The notes beneath the pieces were generated by a model. It was not told where the DNA came from, searched no databases, and worked only from the letters and a program-made list of their open reading frames with translations. The position numbers were made by a program, and so were the translations under genes. DNA of 64,000 bases from positions 16,527,001 to 16,591,000 of the forward strand of contig OY540817.1 of assembly GCA_961205875.1 (NCBI GenBank). Direction: 5' to 3'. This DNA comes from Sialis fuliginosa. Taxonomy: Eukaryota > Arthropoda > Insecta > Megaloptera > Sialidae. Shown one piece after another: positions 50,051 through 63,244 of the stretch (positions are counted from its first letter, which is position 1; the number at the start of each line of letters is the position of its first letter).

Positions 50051-50751
50051 AGTACCTACTAGATTAACTAGATCCTCAAAATGTCAGCTACACTCAAATG
50101 AATATAGAAACAGATAAATTTCATTTATTGTACATATTTTTAAAGTGACATTTGATTAGTCCAATCAAAAGAAAAATCAAATAACTATTATTTATGTGTA
50201 GATTTCTCATAAATATTTTTCACACATTCAACGAGAAAAACGTTTCTTTATAGATTTTTTTCTGTATATGAATATTTATAGTCAATAAAGTACATTTTTT
50301 ACATAAAACTATATAAAAAAAATGTTTATTTATAACAGGTAGTAAGTAAGTACTCTTTAATAATAAATTTTAACGTTCAATCTTTATTGAATTGAGTACG
50401 AGTTAAAATATTATTATTACCACTATAAAATGTTTTTTTTTCGTGATTATACCCATAAAATTATTCGACACGATAGCGTAAATGTAAAATGAAGAAATAA
50501 TTTTTTGATGTTGTTTTTCCTAATACAAACATTTTATTTATAATCTTTAAAAGTAAAAACAAATGTTCCATAATACTTATCACAATATTTATAAATAAAA
50601 TTAAGAATTTGTTTACATTTATGTTTCGATATCACACGACAACGAATAAATGAATGTATTTTTTGTTTGTTAATTTTCATAAATCTGTTAAAGAAATATA
50701 AAATTTAAATGATTATATCAAATACACCTACTTAAAAGAATTTTTTTATTC
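50051..50751. other. Intergenic, no gene seen
   Basis: AT-rich, nothing recognised. Confidence 0.4.
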
Positions 50752-51150
50752 GCTAAAATTTTCCTTTTGCTTCCTCGCTATATCGAATATACAAAAAGGT
50801 TTGTGATCATTTTAAAATGAGACAAAAAAATTGTTCTCCGATTTCAAAATTTTAAATTGATCTTTACGTTTCAGGTTAAGACAAACACTTTTAGTTCCAT
50901 ATCTATCTGTATGCCTGTGTGTGTGTCTGTGTGTCTGTCCCCTGAATCTTTATCACACGCATAACTCATGAACCACTGAATCGATATTAATTAAACTTTG
51001 TTGGATGATTTGGTTTGGCTGGGAAGGGGTGACATCCCAAAATATTTATTTTTTCAAGATATCTCAAGAACGCCACATATTACGTGAAAATTTTACAGAA
51101 TCTTTTTTATAGAGCATTCAATTTCCTATAATATAGGTCTATAACGTTAT
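50752..51150 (+). mobile_element. Retroelement-like dispersed repeat, family D copy 2
   Basis: Same chain as at 22,545: 'ttctccgatttcaaaatttt', a 'tgtgtgtgtctgtgtgtctg' run, 'actcatgaaccactgaatcg', 'gacatcccaaaatatttatt', 'tagagcattcaatttcctat'. Confidence 0.8.
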
Positions 51151-52925
51151 ATTATTGAGTGAAAGGGCGGGGAATGCAATTAAGAAAATACAATTTGATC
51201 TGGTCTTTCTTTTAATATTATTTTATGTAATTTTGAGTAAATGGTTTTGGGTATCTTCAGATCTGAAAATTCTACAAAATGTGGGATACCAAGAATAAAA
51301 ATTACAGCTTTAAATTAAGTAATACATATTGTTACTGTCATTTAATACTATTAACAAAATTTTTAAATAGTTTGACCCCCAGCTATTCGATAATAAATAT
51401 CACATACGTCTCATCTACAAAGTAATTTAAATTTCAATAAACTATAAACTACTTTAAATAAATTCGTAACGCGACAAATTCAAAATATGCCAATAATATG
51501 TTGAACAAAACAACTCGCGGAGCGTACAGAATCGTGATTCGGGGGAGAGACATTTCACCTATGTAATTTAGAATAGGTTATTGCTTCGTGTCCCCTTTCC
51601 AGTGTCACATTGAGTACGGGGTCTGTTTAGAAAACGCGAGCTGTGGCGAATGCGCTATGTCACAGCACACTTGCACTGTGTTTGTTTACACTTTTATTGC
51701 ATCTGTATTTTTATAATCAATATTTAATAATAAAATATTATTATCAATATATGTATACAATGGCACAAATGATAGAGCTACATTACATACGGTTTATCTT
51801 ATGAGAATCCTTAACTAAAAAAAAAAGTTATTTCGATAAAAATATGTGAAAATAAATTTAAAAAAATCTTATTCCACTAAAACGAAAAAATATTTTTTAA
51901 TACCAAATAAATGTGTTAAAGTTAAGTTTTTTTGAAAATTTCATTATTACAATACTTATTTATATTTTTTCCGTATAAGAAAGTAAAATTAATAAGTTTC
52001 ACAGAGTATAATTTTTCACTTTAAGTCAAATAAAATTACTGTTTCACACTTCATGAACTGGAAAAATATAAATTTTCCTCTCTCAAACAAAATACATTAA
52101 TAACGCTAAATGAAAGAAAAATCACCGAGAAAATTTTGTTAATTATATTTTATTTGATCAAATAAAAAAATGAGATGGAATTTAAGTGGAAAAATATTTG
52201 AATAAAATTTTAAAAGGAATGATTTTCATAAGCGGATTTAGTTTAATAATTTTTATGAATTTATTATGTAAATAAAAATTACTAACTTATTTTACGTCGT
52301 TTTAATGTTTACTGTCTTATCATTGAGTTTTTTGGTTGTAAAAATGTTGAGTAATTATTATTGCTATTACAATATTTTATCTACGTCCAGAATTTCATCT
52401 TTTAAAACGAATCGAGAAGTATTTGTTGGTTTTATAAAATTGAAAACCATGTAATTTAATTTTCATTTGCTTATTTAAATGTGGTATTGTAACATATTAC
52501 TTTCTTATACGCCATCTGCATGAAATACATATATTATAGTACAAGCAAATAAGTAATATTAAGCCTATCTTTTCCAATTAGAGATTTTGATAGAAATATA
52601 TATTTTGACGTTCCCTGAATCCATTCTAACTATTTTCGCCACGATGTCTGTGTGTCTGTCTATCTGTTGACTCTGTAACTCAAAAACGACAAGTCACAGA
52701 TAGATGATAGGTATTTTATATTTAAAATTATTTTCGTTTTTTTTTATCATTAGAATTTTTTTTTATATAATTAGAAATACTGAGAATGTACAGTATTGTA
52801 CACTTACAATTAGTAAAGCATTAACGAAAGTCCCGTTGCATGTATGGCAATTTTATGATTATAATATAACAATGTTTTATTAAAAAATACTCTGACCTGT
52901 TATAATTAAAAAATATATTATTATT
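51151..52925. other. Intergenic with one candidate regulatory patch
   Basis: 51,530-51,670 is GC-richer and non-repetitive, ending in forkhead-like 'tgtttgtttacac'. A retroelement-tail-like phrase with 'tgtctgtgtgtctgtctatc' lies at about 52,640. The rest is very AT-rich. Confidence 0.4.
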
Positions 52926-53392
52926 AACTAAAAGACCAAATTGGATGCTATGAAGGGCAAATTATATCTACTTATGACGATGAAATAATTTATTTCGATA
53001 AGAATTAATGTTTGTAGGTCATAAGTCCACGTAAACAGAAGCCAAATATTTTTAATTTTCTTTGTATCATAAAAACAGTCATTGTGGCTTAAATATAAAA
53101 GTTGGATACCTATATGTTATATGATATTGCAGACTTTATTTTAAATCTTTTGATTCAGCTCAATTCTTTACTACATTATTTTGATCAATATATAACGGTT
53201 TAGGCAGCGTATTGCAAAAGAGCGCGCTGGCGGCAAACTTTTTTCCGATTTGATTTACTATTATCGTTACTGCTTATTCCTTATGTTACCTAACGTAATA
53301 AAATATATTCTATAACTTGATCAGAGAACATATCTATGAATAAAAAAAACACGTAAATCGGAGAAGTGGTTTTCGAGTTATAAGCACACTAA
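52926..53392 (+). mobile_element. LINE/SINE-like dispersed repeat, family C copy 4
   Basis: Runs from 'aaaagaccaaattggatgct' to 'tttcgagttataagcacact'; the CAGA-rich tail is missing, so it is truncated at the 3' end. Confidence 0.8.
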
Positions 53393-53690
53393 AGTGTTTT
53401 ACAATTGAAAGCATTTTGAACTTTACATTTATTAAATTTGTGGAACAATTTATCCAACACTGCTTGAGCGTGTATTTGTATGAATTTTCGGTCGCATCTT
53501 TTTACCTTCCGTTTATGTTTTTGTTTGTTTACTAGCAGCATCGTCGAGATTTCAATTCTATTGTATAACCAGGATCGTATTTTAAGTTTTTTATTTATTT
53601 TTATTTCTAGGCAATCTTTTAAATATATAGTAAAACCTCTTGTTAGTGAACCCAATGAATTAAGATATAACAACCATAAATACATATATA

Positions 53691-54143
53691 AGGTACTGGC
53701 AGCAGTCTTTGACAATATCCCAGTGTTGGATTCTTATTTAATTAAATGTACTAAATTAGAAATATTTGTTGATATTTGATAACTAATTGCAATCGGCCAA
53801 TGGGTGTCAAAGTGGTGAACATTTAAACTAATTATTAGTGTAATTTATTTATTAATTATTATATTATCATAGCACCTACTTTACATAGTTTACAATTTTA
53901 CCATTATTTATTTTATAATTTTTGTGTCGTATTACTTATCATTTTGTAATAATTAGCAAGTGTTTGTCACTGGGTGTCCATTACTGGTTTTATTTTATCG
54001 ATTACTAGAGAAAAAAACATAAACAAAATAAAAGGCTATAATAAAAAAAGTATATTTGCGGACCTAAATTGATTTAATAAAGAGGTATCTACTTGTTTTA
54101 TTAGTTACATGAGAATGACAAAAAGAAGCCCACCAATCTAAAA
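53691..54143 (+). mobile_element. TA-flanked MITE, family A copy 4 (3' truncated)
   Basis: The left end 'aggtactggcagcagtcttt' follows TA (53689-53690). The interior matches copies 2 and 3 ('ccagtgttggattctt', 'ggccaatgggtgtcaaa'). The right terminal repeat is absent, so the copy is truncated. Confidence 0.8.
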
Positions 54144-54867
54144 AAATATACATATATAATATATTTTGTTCTAATGAACATAATTTTACTAACGATGTAC
54201 CAATTGTAAAAAGAAGAGAACTTAATGGTGTTGACAACTGAGGGACCCTCTCAAATTATAAGAATGACGAAATCATTTCATACTAAATCATTATAGTGTT
54301 AAAATTAAAATACTACTAATAATCGATTGTCAAGAGAAATTATCTTAAAATAATTTTAAATATAACCAAACGTTGCATAAAAAACAATATATTTATATTT
54401 TGGAAACTGTATAATTTTTAACTACACATTAAAAAAAATCCAGAATAATTTAACAAATATTACTTATATTTTACTTAAAAAATATTTAAAACTAGCCCAT
54501 CCCTGTAAAAATCAGTATTACTTAATAACATTCTGATATAAATATTGTAAAATGAGATAGGAAGCAATATTCAAATGATTTACGAATCATTTTGTTTCGG
54601 TCTAACGTGTATTTGTGCAGATATAAAAGTATTTTGTTGTCAAATTCAATTGCGATATTTGGTAAGACGGGTTTATTTTCGTGCCATACATTTTTCTAGA
54701 CAGGTAATCATTGGTTTTGTGAACCACGTTTGTGTATCTTGTCAATGCAGATTGATTCGTCAAAAAATGATTGGTCGAAAACACGTAAATACAAAAATAT
54801 ATACAATTTGAAGATTGAAAAATATATCATTTTCAAGATATATAATTTCCGCATAAATAACAATATT

Positions 54868-55255
54868 TTTGCTTTCTCGCAAATCGAAGATACGAGAAGC
54901 TTTGTGATTGTTTTAAAATAAGACAAAAAAATAAATTATTCTCCGATTTCAAAATTTTAAATTGATCTTTCCGTTTCAGGTCAAGACAAATACTTTTTGT
55001 TCCGTGTCTGTCTGTCTGTGTGTCTGTATATGTATCTGTCTCCTGGATCCTTCTCACATGCATGACTCAAGAACCACTAAACCGATAGTAATGAAACTTG
55101 GTTGGATGGTTGGGTCTGGCTTGAGGATAGTCCCATTTCAAAAACATCAAAATCGTGTGTAAGGGGGAAGGGTGTCATCCCAAAATATTTATTTTTTCAC
55201 GATGTCTCAATTTTTAGAGCATTCAATTTCCTATAACATAACATAGGTCTACAAT
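54868..55255 (+). mobile_element. Retroelement-like dispersed repeat, family D copy 3
   Basis: Same chain as at 22,545 and 50,752, with 'gatacgagaagctttgtgat', 'tgtctgtctgtgtgtctgta', 'gaaccactaaaccgatagta' and 'gtcatcccaaaatatttatt'. Confidence 0.8.
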
Positions 55256-56280
55256 GTTCGTTGTAAAATATCCCCTTAAAAAGATTTATGTTAATTTACT
55301 TTAAAAAATCGTCATTTGTTTTTTTATTTAAATTTAGACTGAAATTGCCAAAAATTACTTTTTTCCTTGTATAGTATAGTTAATAAAATGCAGTAGCACC
55401 TAAAAAAGGCGTTCAGAGATACAAGTGACATTTTTATATTTTTTTCTTACATATTTAACAAAACAAAAAAATTAATTAACGCCTCAGGTCGCAATCTTCT
55501 TTAATCCACCACTAATCTAATATATACATATTCAAAATATCCAATATTTAAAAACATATTTATAAAACTTTAATAAATTTCTAGGTACGACATTTTCATA
55601 TAAAACATACGAATAAATCTATAAACCAAATAAAAATAAATAAAAAAACACATTTTCCTCTTTACCAAACAGAAACTTAACTGATATAGCCTGCCCTTAA
55701 GAGAGAATATATAAACCCAATTATAAAACAGGCCCAATCGAGTGTAAATTTATAACGATGATTCTCATAGTCAAATAAAAATTACCATATAAAATTCATC
55801 AGTCTTAAACATGTTAATATCAAAACGAAATACAAAAAACATCAACGCGCTTCGTCATTGTGCAATTAATTAAATGACGATGCACTTTTGAGTGGGAAAT
55901 GGAATAATGACAATGCATCGTTCGTTAAACTGTTGAAATGACAACAGAACAAAATGCTATTGGGACGATCAATTGTGAGGTCAATAAAAGTAAAGTAATT
56001 AATACGCTATAGTTACTGAAATGCACTTAATGAATGAAAACTTGAGCCACTTCCTATTTACTTTATAAACACTTTTCTTAGATCTGCCCGCTCTTTTGAA
56101 TAGTTCAATATATTTTATTGATAATAATCATTATGAAATAAAACTTTAAAAAATGGGTGTGACTGTGTCGGGATGCACAGTCGAGGGATTGGCGTGAATA
56201 CGTGGAAGTTGGGTCAAATAAAACTCAAACTACTATTGTATAATATAGTTATTTCTTTGATTTGTACGGACATAAAAACA
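55256..56280. other. Intergenic with a candidate regulatory module
   Basis: 55,840-56,045 is non-repetitive, with homeodomain words ('caattaattaaatgacg', 'agtaattaatacg') and a GTGGGAA Su(H)-type core (see findings). Otherwise AT-rich. Confidence 0.4.
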
Positions 56281-56600
56281 ATTGATTAATATTTACAAGC
56301 ACAATTGTGAAACTACGAAATTTACTTTTTATTTTTTACTCAATTTAAAAACTTTAATCAAAAAATTAAAAACGATAGGTAATACAGAATATATTCTTAT
56401 ATACTGTTATTTTTTTAAATTAAATTAATTAATATTTACAAGCGAAATCGTGGAAATACGAAATTAAATATTTTGTTGTTTTGTTTTTTATAATATTAAA
56501 TTTTTCACTCATTAAAACTGGTTACATGTTTTGATTTTTACTTGTACCTCGTAGCTGCTTTGAGTGTCGAGATATACTGATTTTAAATTTACGCTAACGC
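56281..56600 (-). mobile_element. Dispersed repeat, family E copy 2 (reverse)
   Basis: On the - strand it runs from 'tatctcgacactcaaag' and 'gaggtacaagtaaaaatcaa' through 'ccacgatttcgcttgtaaat' to 'cacaattgtgcttgtaaata', the same order as at 15,340-15,835. Confidence 0.65.
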
Positions 56601-57609
56601 GCAAAAATGATCTCTGCGCGTTACATCAAGTTTCTGAAATGCCCACCCAGTATCTGGCCTGAAACTTTAGACGTTATTCACGCCAAAATTAACAAATTAA
56701 ATTACAAGGGAAGCAATATTTCAAAATTTGACAAGCTCTGCTATTATGAATATTTCATATTTTTAATGCAAGTACTGTATTGAGATACACGAGGGGTAAA
56801 TTCGTGTTATATTGAATAATAAGACCTATATTTTGACACTCGACTTGCCTAGTAATCAAAGTTGTTAGCTGGATTTTATGGGAAGGGTTCTTAGCTAAAA
56901 TTAGTCTAAACCGAATTATTTTTTTTTTTAATTTTTACATCGGTCTACGGGTATTACCTTTGTTATTTAGTTATTTGAAGTTTCTAGCTTATATAGTTTA
57001 CAAGATATTTTTCTGTGACGGACAGACGATAAAGTGAGATTAATATAGGGTTTTCGTCGTAAATTTACTAAACCTTTAAAACATATATATGTATGTAGAC
57101 TTGTAGACATTATCCGCTGTCAATCTTTTAGTTCCTATTAGAAGTATCATACATTTATAACTGAAACGTTATTTTTCTATTTGAACTTGATGTGATATTG
57201 CCATATATTACCCCACTGTCTTAATTTCATTCCATCGGATTTATCAACCTGTATGTCTATTTTTCTTATATCGTTTTAATACTTATGGATTAGTTAACAC
57301 ATACATAGCAAAATTAAGAGTAGGTGAGTTTAATATCGCCCAGTTCATATTTTCTTTTATAAACTATGCAATATAATATATATATAATATAATCGAAAGA
57401 GACCGTCTCATCACTCTATGTTTGTTCATTTATTTTTTTAAATCAAAAATCATACGAAATGTGATGCAGTTTGTAATACTGATTTATATTCTTTGAAAAA
57501 AATTATTTGAAGATCAAAAGAGATAACTTTGTGAAAATGAATGCAATATTTGGGACTATTGATGATAAATGAACTTTTTGTTTTGCTTTGAAGTTACTAG
57601 AAAATCATA
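56601..57609. other. Intergenic, repeat fragments only
   Basis: A retroelement-tail-like patch lies at about 56,880-57,060 ('gtgacggacagacgataaag'). No gene. Confidence 0.4.
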
Positions 57610-57800
57610 CATAAATAAAATGTTGAATGTAGAGTCGCATGCAGGGCGAATATTTGTGTTTTTCTTTAAAATGATGTAACTATATATGCTCAGCACTAGA
57701 AAAAGATAATCGATTATGTTTGTCTTAATATTTTTGAATCTGTTGTAAGCGATTCTGACCTTTAGTGTGGCAGACGACTTCTGAAACCTATAGTACCTAC
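57610..57800 (-). mobile_element. Dispersed repeat, family F copy 1 (reverse)
   Basis: Its reverse complement contains 'aggtttcagaagtcgtctgc', 'ctaaaggtcagaatcgctta', 'atattaagacaaacataatc' and 'ctgcatgcgactctacattc', matching 63,245-63,700 in the same order. Confidence 0.65.
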
Positions 57801-60800
57801 TATAACATGCAAAATTACAACAAACACTTATTATTTTATTGTAGATCTAACTGGCTTAAATTCACTTCATTAAATCTTTAGATCGGTTTACCACACGTAA
57901 GTTTTACAGAAAACATATCATCTCTAGTTTGAGCATCACATCTGTTCTAATTGTAGACGCGGCTAACTAGATTACGCGACGCCAAAGTTGTGCGTTTAGT
58001 TTCGGGCATATTACAATTAATTTGCGAATTGATAATTTAATTACTTCGTTACTGATTATTATCTGTGTTAGTAACGTTTTGTCGTGATTTTGTTAAACGA
58101 CCATGAGAAGTGATTATTTTTTTTCTGCTGTGAAAAATTTATTTAGAGTTAACATATTATATTCAGCAGAGATCATTCGGCTAGTTTGTCGAACAGACAG
58201 ATCAACAGACACACAGACTAATATAAATTTTTAAAAACATTAGTAATAAAATACGTTTTCTTTATTTCTATTAACCTTTAAGCACTCGCGTCAAAAATGG
58301 TTAAATATAAAATACACAAGTAGTTAAAGATTAACAAGTATTTCATATTTGTTACCCAACTTCCTTGAACTATGGAGTAAGTATTTATAGTATTTGGAAC
58401 ATCTCATATAGAAGATGCATGTGCATAGGATTCTATATAAAAGACACTGATACTATTTTTGTGAAAAAGAATAACTAGATTTTCAAATGTCAGTGAATTC
58501 GTTGAAAGGATTCAGTGTCCCGGGGATATTTGACATACAACAATGTTACTTCCGCCTATGCATGTGTATGTGTGTGTGTATGTTTGTGTGAGTGTGTGGT
58601 TGTGGAAGGATTATCAGGATTAGTGGCCGTATCAGAAAATAACAATAACACTAACATAGTCTATTCGAATATGACCCAAAGGTATGTTATACAGAGATTA
58701 ACAAAATGTTTACATCCTTGTAATCCTCTAAAATTGTTTCTCAAATTGAGAAACAATACATTACTTTATTGTATATTAATATACATACATAAGGCATGAT
58801 CAATACAATTTTCGTGTTTAAACATTTTTATAATCTGTTTAAGGAAGTTGCTAGTTAGAGAAACTAATAAATGGATTGGCCCCTCAAATACAAACGTGTT
58901 TGCCAACTACTGGATTACAGAACATTTATAAGATAATGCATTTACAATAATGGTCGCATTTTGCTCCAGGGTTGTGGTTTTTGTCACACACCAGCTCTTA
59001 CGTCGTGGGATAGACACACAATCAGGCATAAACGTTGGATATGTTATATACAAATACAATTTGTTTGCATTAATGATATCTATATATATATGTATAATTC
59101 ACAAGATTAAACGATTAGTTTTTCAAGGCAAATATAAAATAATATCAACATAATAAATATAATAAACGTTTAATATGGTTTTCTATTTTTTTAATTCATT
59201 TTTTGTCAAAATTTACAAATTTTAAGTTTTACAGATTTTCGATCTTAATATGGCATTCTTCCATAAGACCCCATGATAAAAAATTTCGTTAGTAGGTTTT
59301 TCTTATTAATACGTGCCCCCCCCCCCAGTCCCTTTAAAAACGTACTAACGAGTATCACTGTACAAGAAAAGGTAATTATTAATCCTAAAATATATTATGA
59401 GTTTTATAAATACCTATATGTTACAGGAAAATGGTGAATTAGAAAACATCTTTTTTATAATTATTTTAATACCATATTCCATATGATATATATTATATAG
59501 TTCCAGAGTACTATGTCGCAAAACAATAATAAACAAACCTCAAATCTTACGATATTTATAAAAATATAACCTTATTATTAATATAGGTATAGGTATAAGA
59601 AAGTTAAAAAATATGTTAATTATTTTTTCATGAATAGACACTTATTAATGTTATTTATATAAATCTATTTGATTTATATAACCCAATACGAACTAGTCGC
59701 ATCCCTAATGAAAAGCAAACAATATGTTTATTAATGAATAATTTTATTAAGCGTAGCACCCTTTACATATAACACAAAGGGGGTAACATTTAATAGGGTG
59801 AACTCAAGATAAATGTGCCTTATTAAATGGTTAGATTGTTTTTATTAGATAACTAAATAGCTAATTATTGTTATTTGTTTATTATATTGCCCTACTAGGG
59901 TAGGTAATTATATTAAATTTTTTCTAAACAACTGTATAGCTCCTTAATTAGAAATATCCCTATAAGAATATTATTTTTTACCTTTTTGTCGGCAAGATCG
60001 TAATTATTGTTAGTCCGACAGCTCTATAGATGTTGATTTCTTAGTGTTAGTTTTATTATTTAGATGATTTATTTACCTCATTAAAATAAATTTAATTAAT
60101 TAACTAAAAAAGATTGATAAATAACTTATTTACACCTAGAAAGAAAAAAATTGGAAATTTTGCTTTTATCTGTATTTTTTCCATTACCAAATTATCAAGT
60201 CTGGTTTCAGATAATTTTGATACTTACTACAGTAATAAATGAAATAGATACATTTATTGTTTTATTTAGTTTTCATGGAATCAATTTTTTGTGTGAAAAT
60301 AAATAATGTTTTTTTTAAATTTTCTCTATATAAATAATTTTTATGCAAATCAAACAATAAGATATTGATCATAACAGCATTTTTTATTTATTTACTAGAA
60401 TATGGGTGGGAAACCGTTTGTATAACTAGTAATTAATGGACACATTTTTGTTACTAGTAATTTTTTCCTGAAAATATAAAAAATAAAAATAAAACAAAGT
60501 CAAATACATTATTTATTTGTCTTATCATTTATAATAAATTACAAAAAAAGAAAAAAAAGTAAGTACCTATTCATCACTAAATAATGAATATAAATGAAAA
60601 TAAATTTTAATTAAGCAATTCAATGCACGGTTCGATTTGTACAATGCTAAAGATCTCGCAGGCTGGAGTTGGCCCCGTTGGAAGAATATATTCTAAATAT
60701 AATACTTCAGTCTTTTGAAATCTATTTCTGGAGGCTTTATCATAATAAAAACATATTTTATAATTAAAATTGTTAATAATGAAAAGGAATCAATAAAAAA

Positions 60801-63244
60801 ATTTTCATTATTTATGGTATTAACTTTTTAATACCTACATAACAAAAACAGAATGAAAAATGTTAAATACTTTTATTTGTTTTTAGAGAGTCTTATGGTA
60901 TACTAATTGGATAAAAAAAGAAATTTATTATTATCTACGTATAATTTTATATATTTATTTATTCTTACATTTCGAAACAACTCAATTTCATTTAGAGTAA
61001 GTGAACAAGGGTAGATTTATAAAAGTGGATATAAAATTATATACCCCACTTTATTTTTACAACGCCATCCTTTCAAAAAATTGAAAAGCACTTAGATAAC
61101 AAAGATAGAAAGACACATACATATACCATTTTATATCTCCATCTTTTTTTTAAATGTATTCATCCAAAGAAAAGAGATAGGAATATATATTTGCGTACAT
61201 TTTTATATATCTATCTTTATTTTTTGATATACGTTTTAAGTACCAGTCGCCACTTGATGTCCCGCGGCGAAAAATATAACTAGCGTCGTTTTTAGCACGT
61301 GTGTGACACGTGTGTGTCGACGCATCTTTAATTACCTTGTATGAAAATATTATACGTTTTCAAAATTAGCATTGTTGTTACATAAACGGACATAACAACA
61401 ACGTATAATTTTATATAGAAGGGGGCGCGCCTAGCACATTATTTAGAACTGAAAATCTTGTTATGGGAAAATAGGATTGGGTAATTCTAGTACCCCCTCG
61501 AATCATTGCTATTATTAGTTTATATTTATTACTTCCTATTTTGGTGTGAATATTTTTTTAAAACTATTTCAGTTTGTTTCCGATGTTGTGTGAGGATGAG
61601 AATTATTTTATTTTTAAATCACAGTGAATCTCTAATTCGTTCCAGAAACGACAGCCTTTCTACTTTAATGGTTAATAATATGAACTAGTATCGCCTATGG
61701 TCGCAATTCGATCAATATTTTACCTGCCTTAACGGCAACATACACACATGATTTTTTTGTGCACATCTATGGCACAATACCTAACTTAATACAATACAAA
61801 TTTCAAAATAAAACACTGCGAAGTGATTTGGCATTCTCTACGTTTAATAGAAACCCAAAACTATTTATTTTTGCGCTTGGTGGCGCTAGGAGTATTGCTA
61901 TGCTGTTGAACGATGCGTGGGGAAATAAACAAACAGCGAGAGGGGAAATCATGTGTATATGTTAACATAACCTTTCGAATGATATAAGTTTCATACACCT
62001 CCTATTATAATAAATACTAAAAAAAACGTATACGACAATTTTCGATGTTCACGTATTATTATAGAGATATCATGTTCAGAGATTTTTTTACTCTACTGAA
62101 GAGTTTATATTTCATTGTTATATAATAAGTATTCACTGAACAGTTTAGGGCAAATAATTGTGACTACATTAAACGATGCAAATGGTACAACAGTATTATA
62201 AATATTAATTAGTGTGTTCATGTATAAATCATTAAATTTGAGAAGTGTATATAATTGTCTTATGTTGAGTTATATGAACAATAGGTATATATAGTATATC
62301 TCAAACTGTGAAAATACCAGATCGACTAATAAGCTAATTAAAAGATATAAGCTAATAATACTTCCCAAGATATATAAATCGGATCCTGGAAACTTCGGAT
62401 GTCGATGTTAATGGAACTTAAGGCCTATATACAGATATGTTATTAAATTACGTAGAAATTTAAAACATATCACATTTCATTTAACATTGATAGTCCAAAA
62501 ATATAACTTAATTTTCAACTTGAAGAAACATTTTAAAAAACATTTCTTCAACAAAGTTTGTAACGAAAATAACAAAGTTTTGTTAAATTCTAAATGTTAC
62601 TTGCAAAAGATGTTATTACGAATTATATTTTTAATAAAATGATATAAATCTTTAATTTAAAGTTATAAAGAGATAATATATCTATCTGTATTTATTTATA
62701 TAGAAAATATCATGGATTAAAAAATTAAATAAATAATTTAATTAATACCAAATCGGAAACGAACCTTTTCGAAAGTAAAGTTTATAATATTTCTCACAAA
62801 AAATAAAATAAAATACAAACTTATATTTGACTGTGTGATAGAACAAAAATAAATAAAATGTATTTATTGTAATCTGAAAATAACTAACAATTTAAAACGC
62901 AGGAACAAGTTTAGTGAAAATAAATAAATAAAAAGAATATAAATTTATTTTATACAAAAGTTATATTTTGGATACATTTATCAATTTCGGGATGTTCCTC
63001 ACGAGTATATATTTTCAATTATTATCTGCGAGATTCCCCGATGACAAAAATCTCTCTTTTCGCGCTGTCCAATCTTGATACTATCTATATTGCTCATCCC
63101 AAAGGTACCTATGTATACCAGAAGTTCTCAAAACCTTACAATCATTATTTTTAATGCGACGTTCAGTTATAATTTAATATTTTTGTATTTTGTTTCTACT
63201 TTCTTAAATGAAATAGCATTTAAGACATATTTATATTAACCATG
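57801..63244. other. Long intergenic stretch, no gene seen
   Basis: AT-rich with candidate regulatory islands at 57,930-58,110, 58,855-59,035, 61,240-61,335 and 61,800-61,960. A (TG)n-rich tract lies at about 58,561-58,600 and a C run near 59,319. A possible small TTAA-type element lies at about 58,273-58,340 ('ttaacctttaagcactcgcg'). Confidence 0.4.

Noticed and set aside
53389-53779. Overlapping open frames of about 100 codons on both strands
   Set aside because: They cross the junction between unique DNA and the MITE at 53,691 and show no coding character.
58515-58799. Open frame encoding Cys/Val repeats (ACVCVCVCLCECVV)
   Set aside because: This is a translated (TG)n microsatellite.
60610-60700. 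Possible tRNA B-box like word 'ggttcgattt'
   Set aside because: No matching A-box or cloverleaf around it; no tRNA gene was found in the window.
61759-61965. 68-codon open frame on the + strand
   Set aside because: The patch is non-repetitive and GC-richer, but the peptide has no features and no splice context; left as a possible non-coding island.
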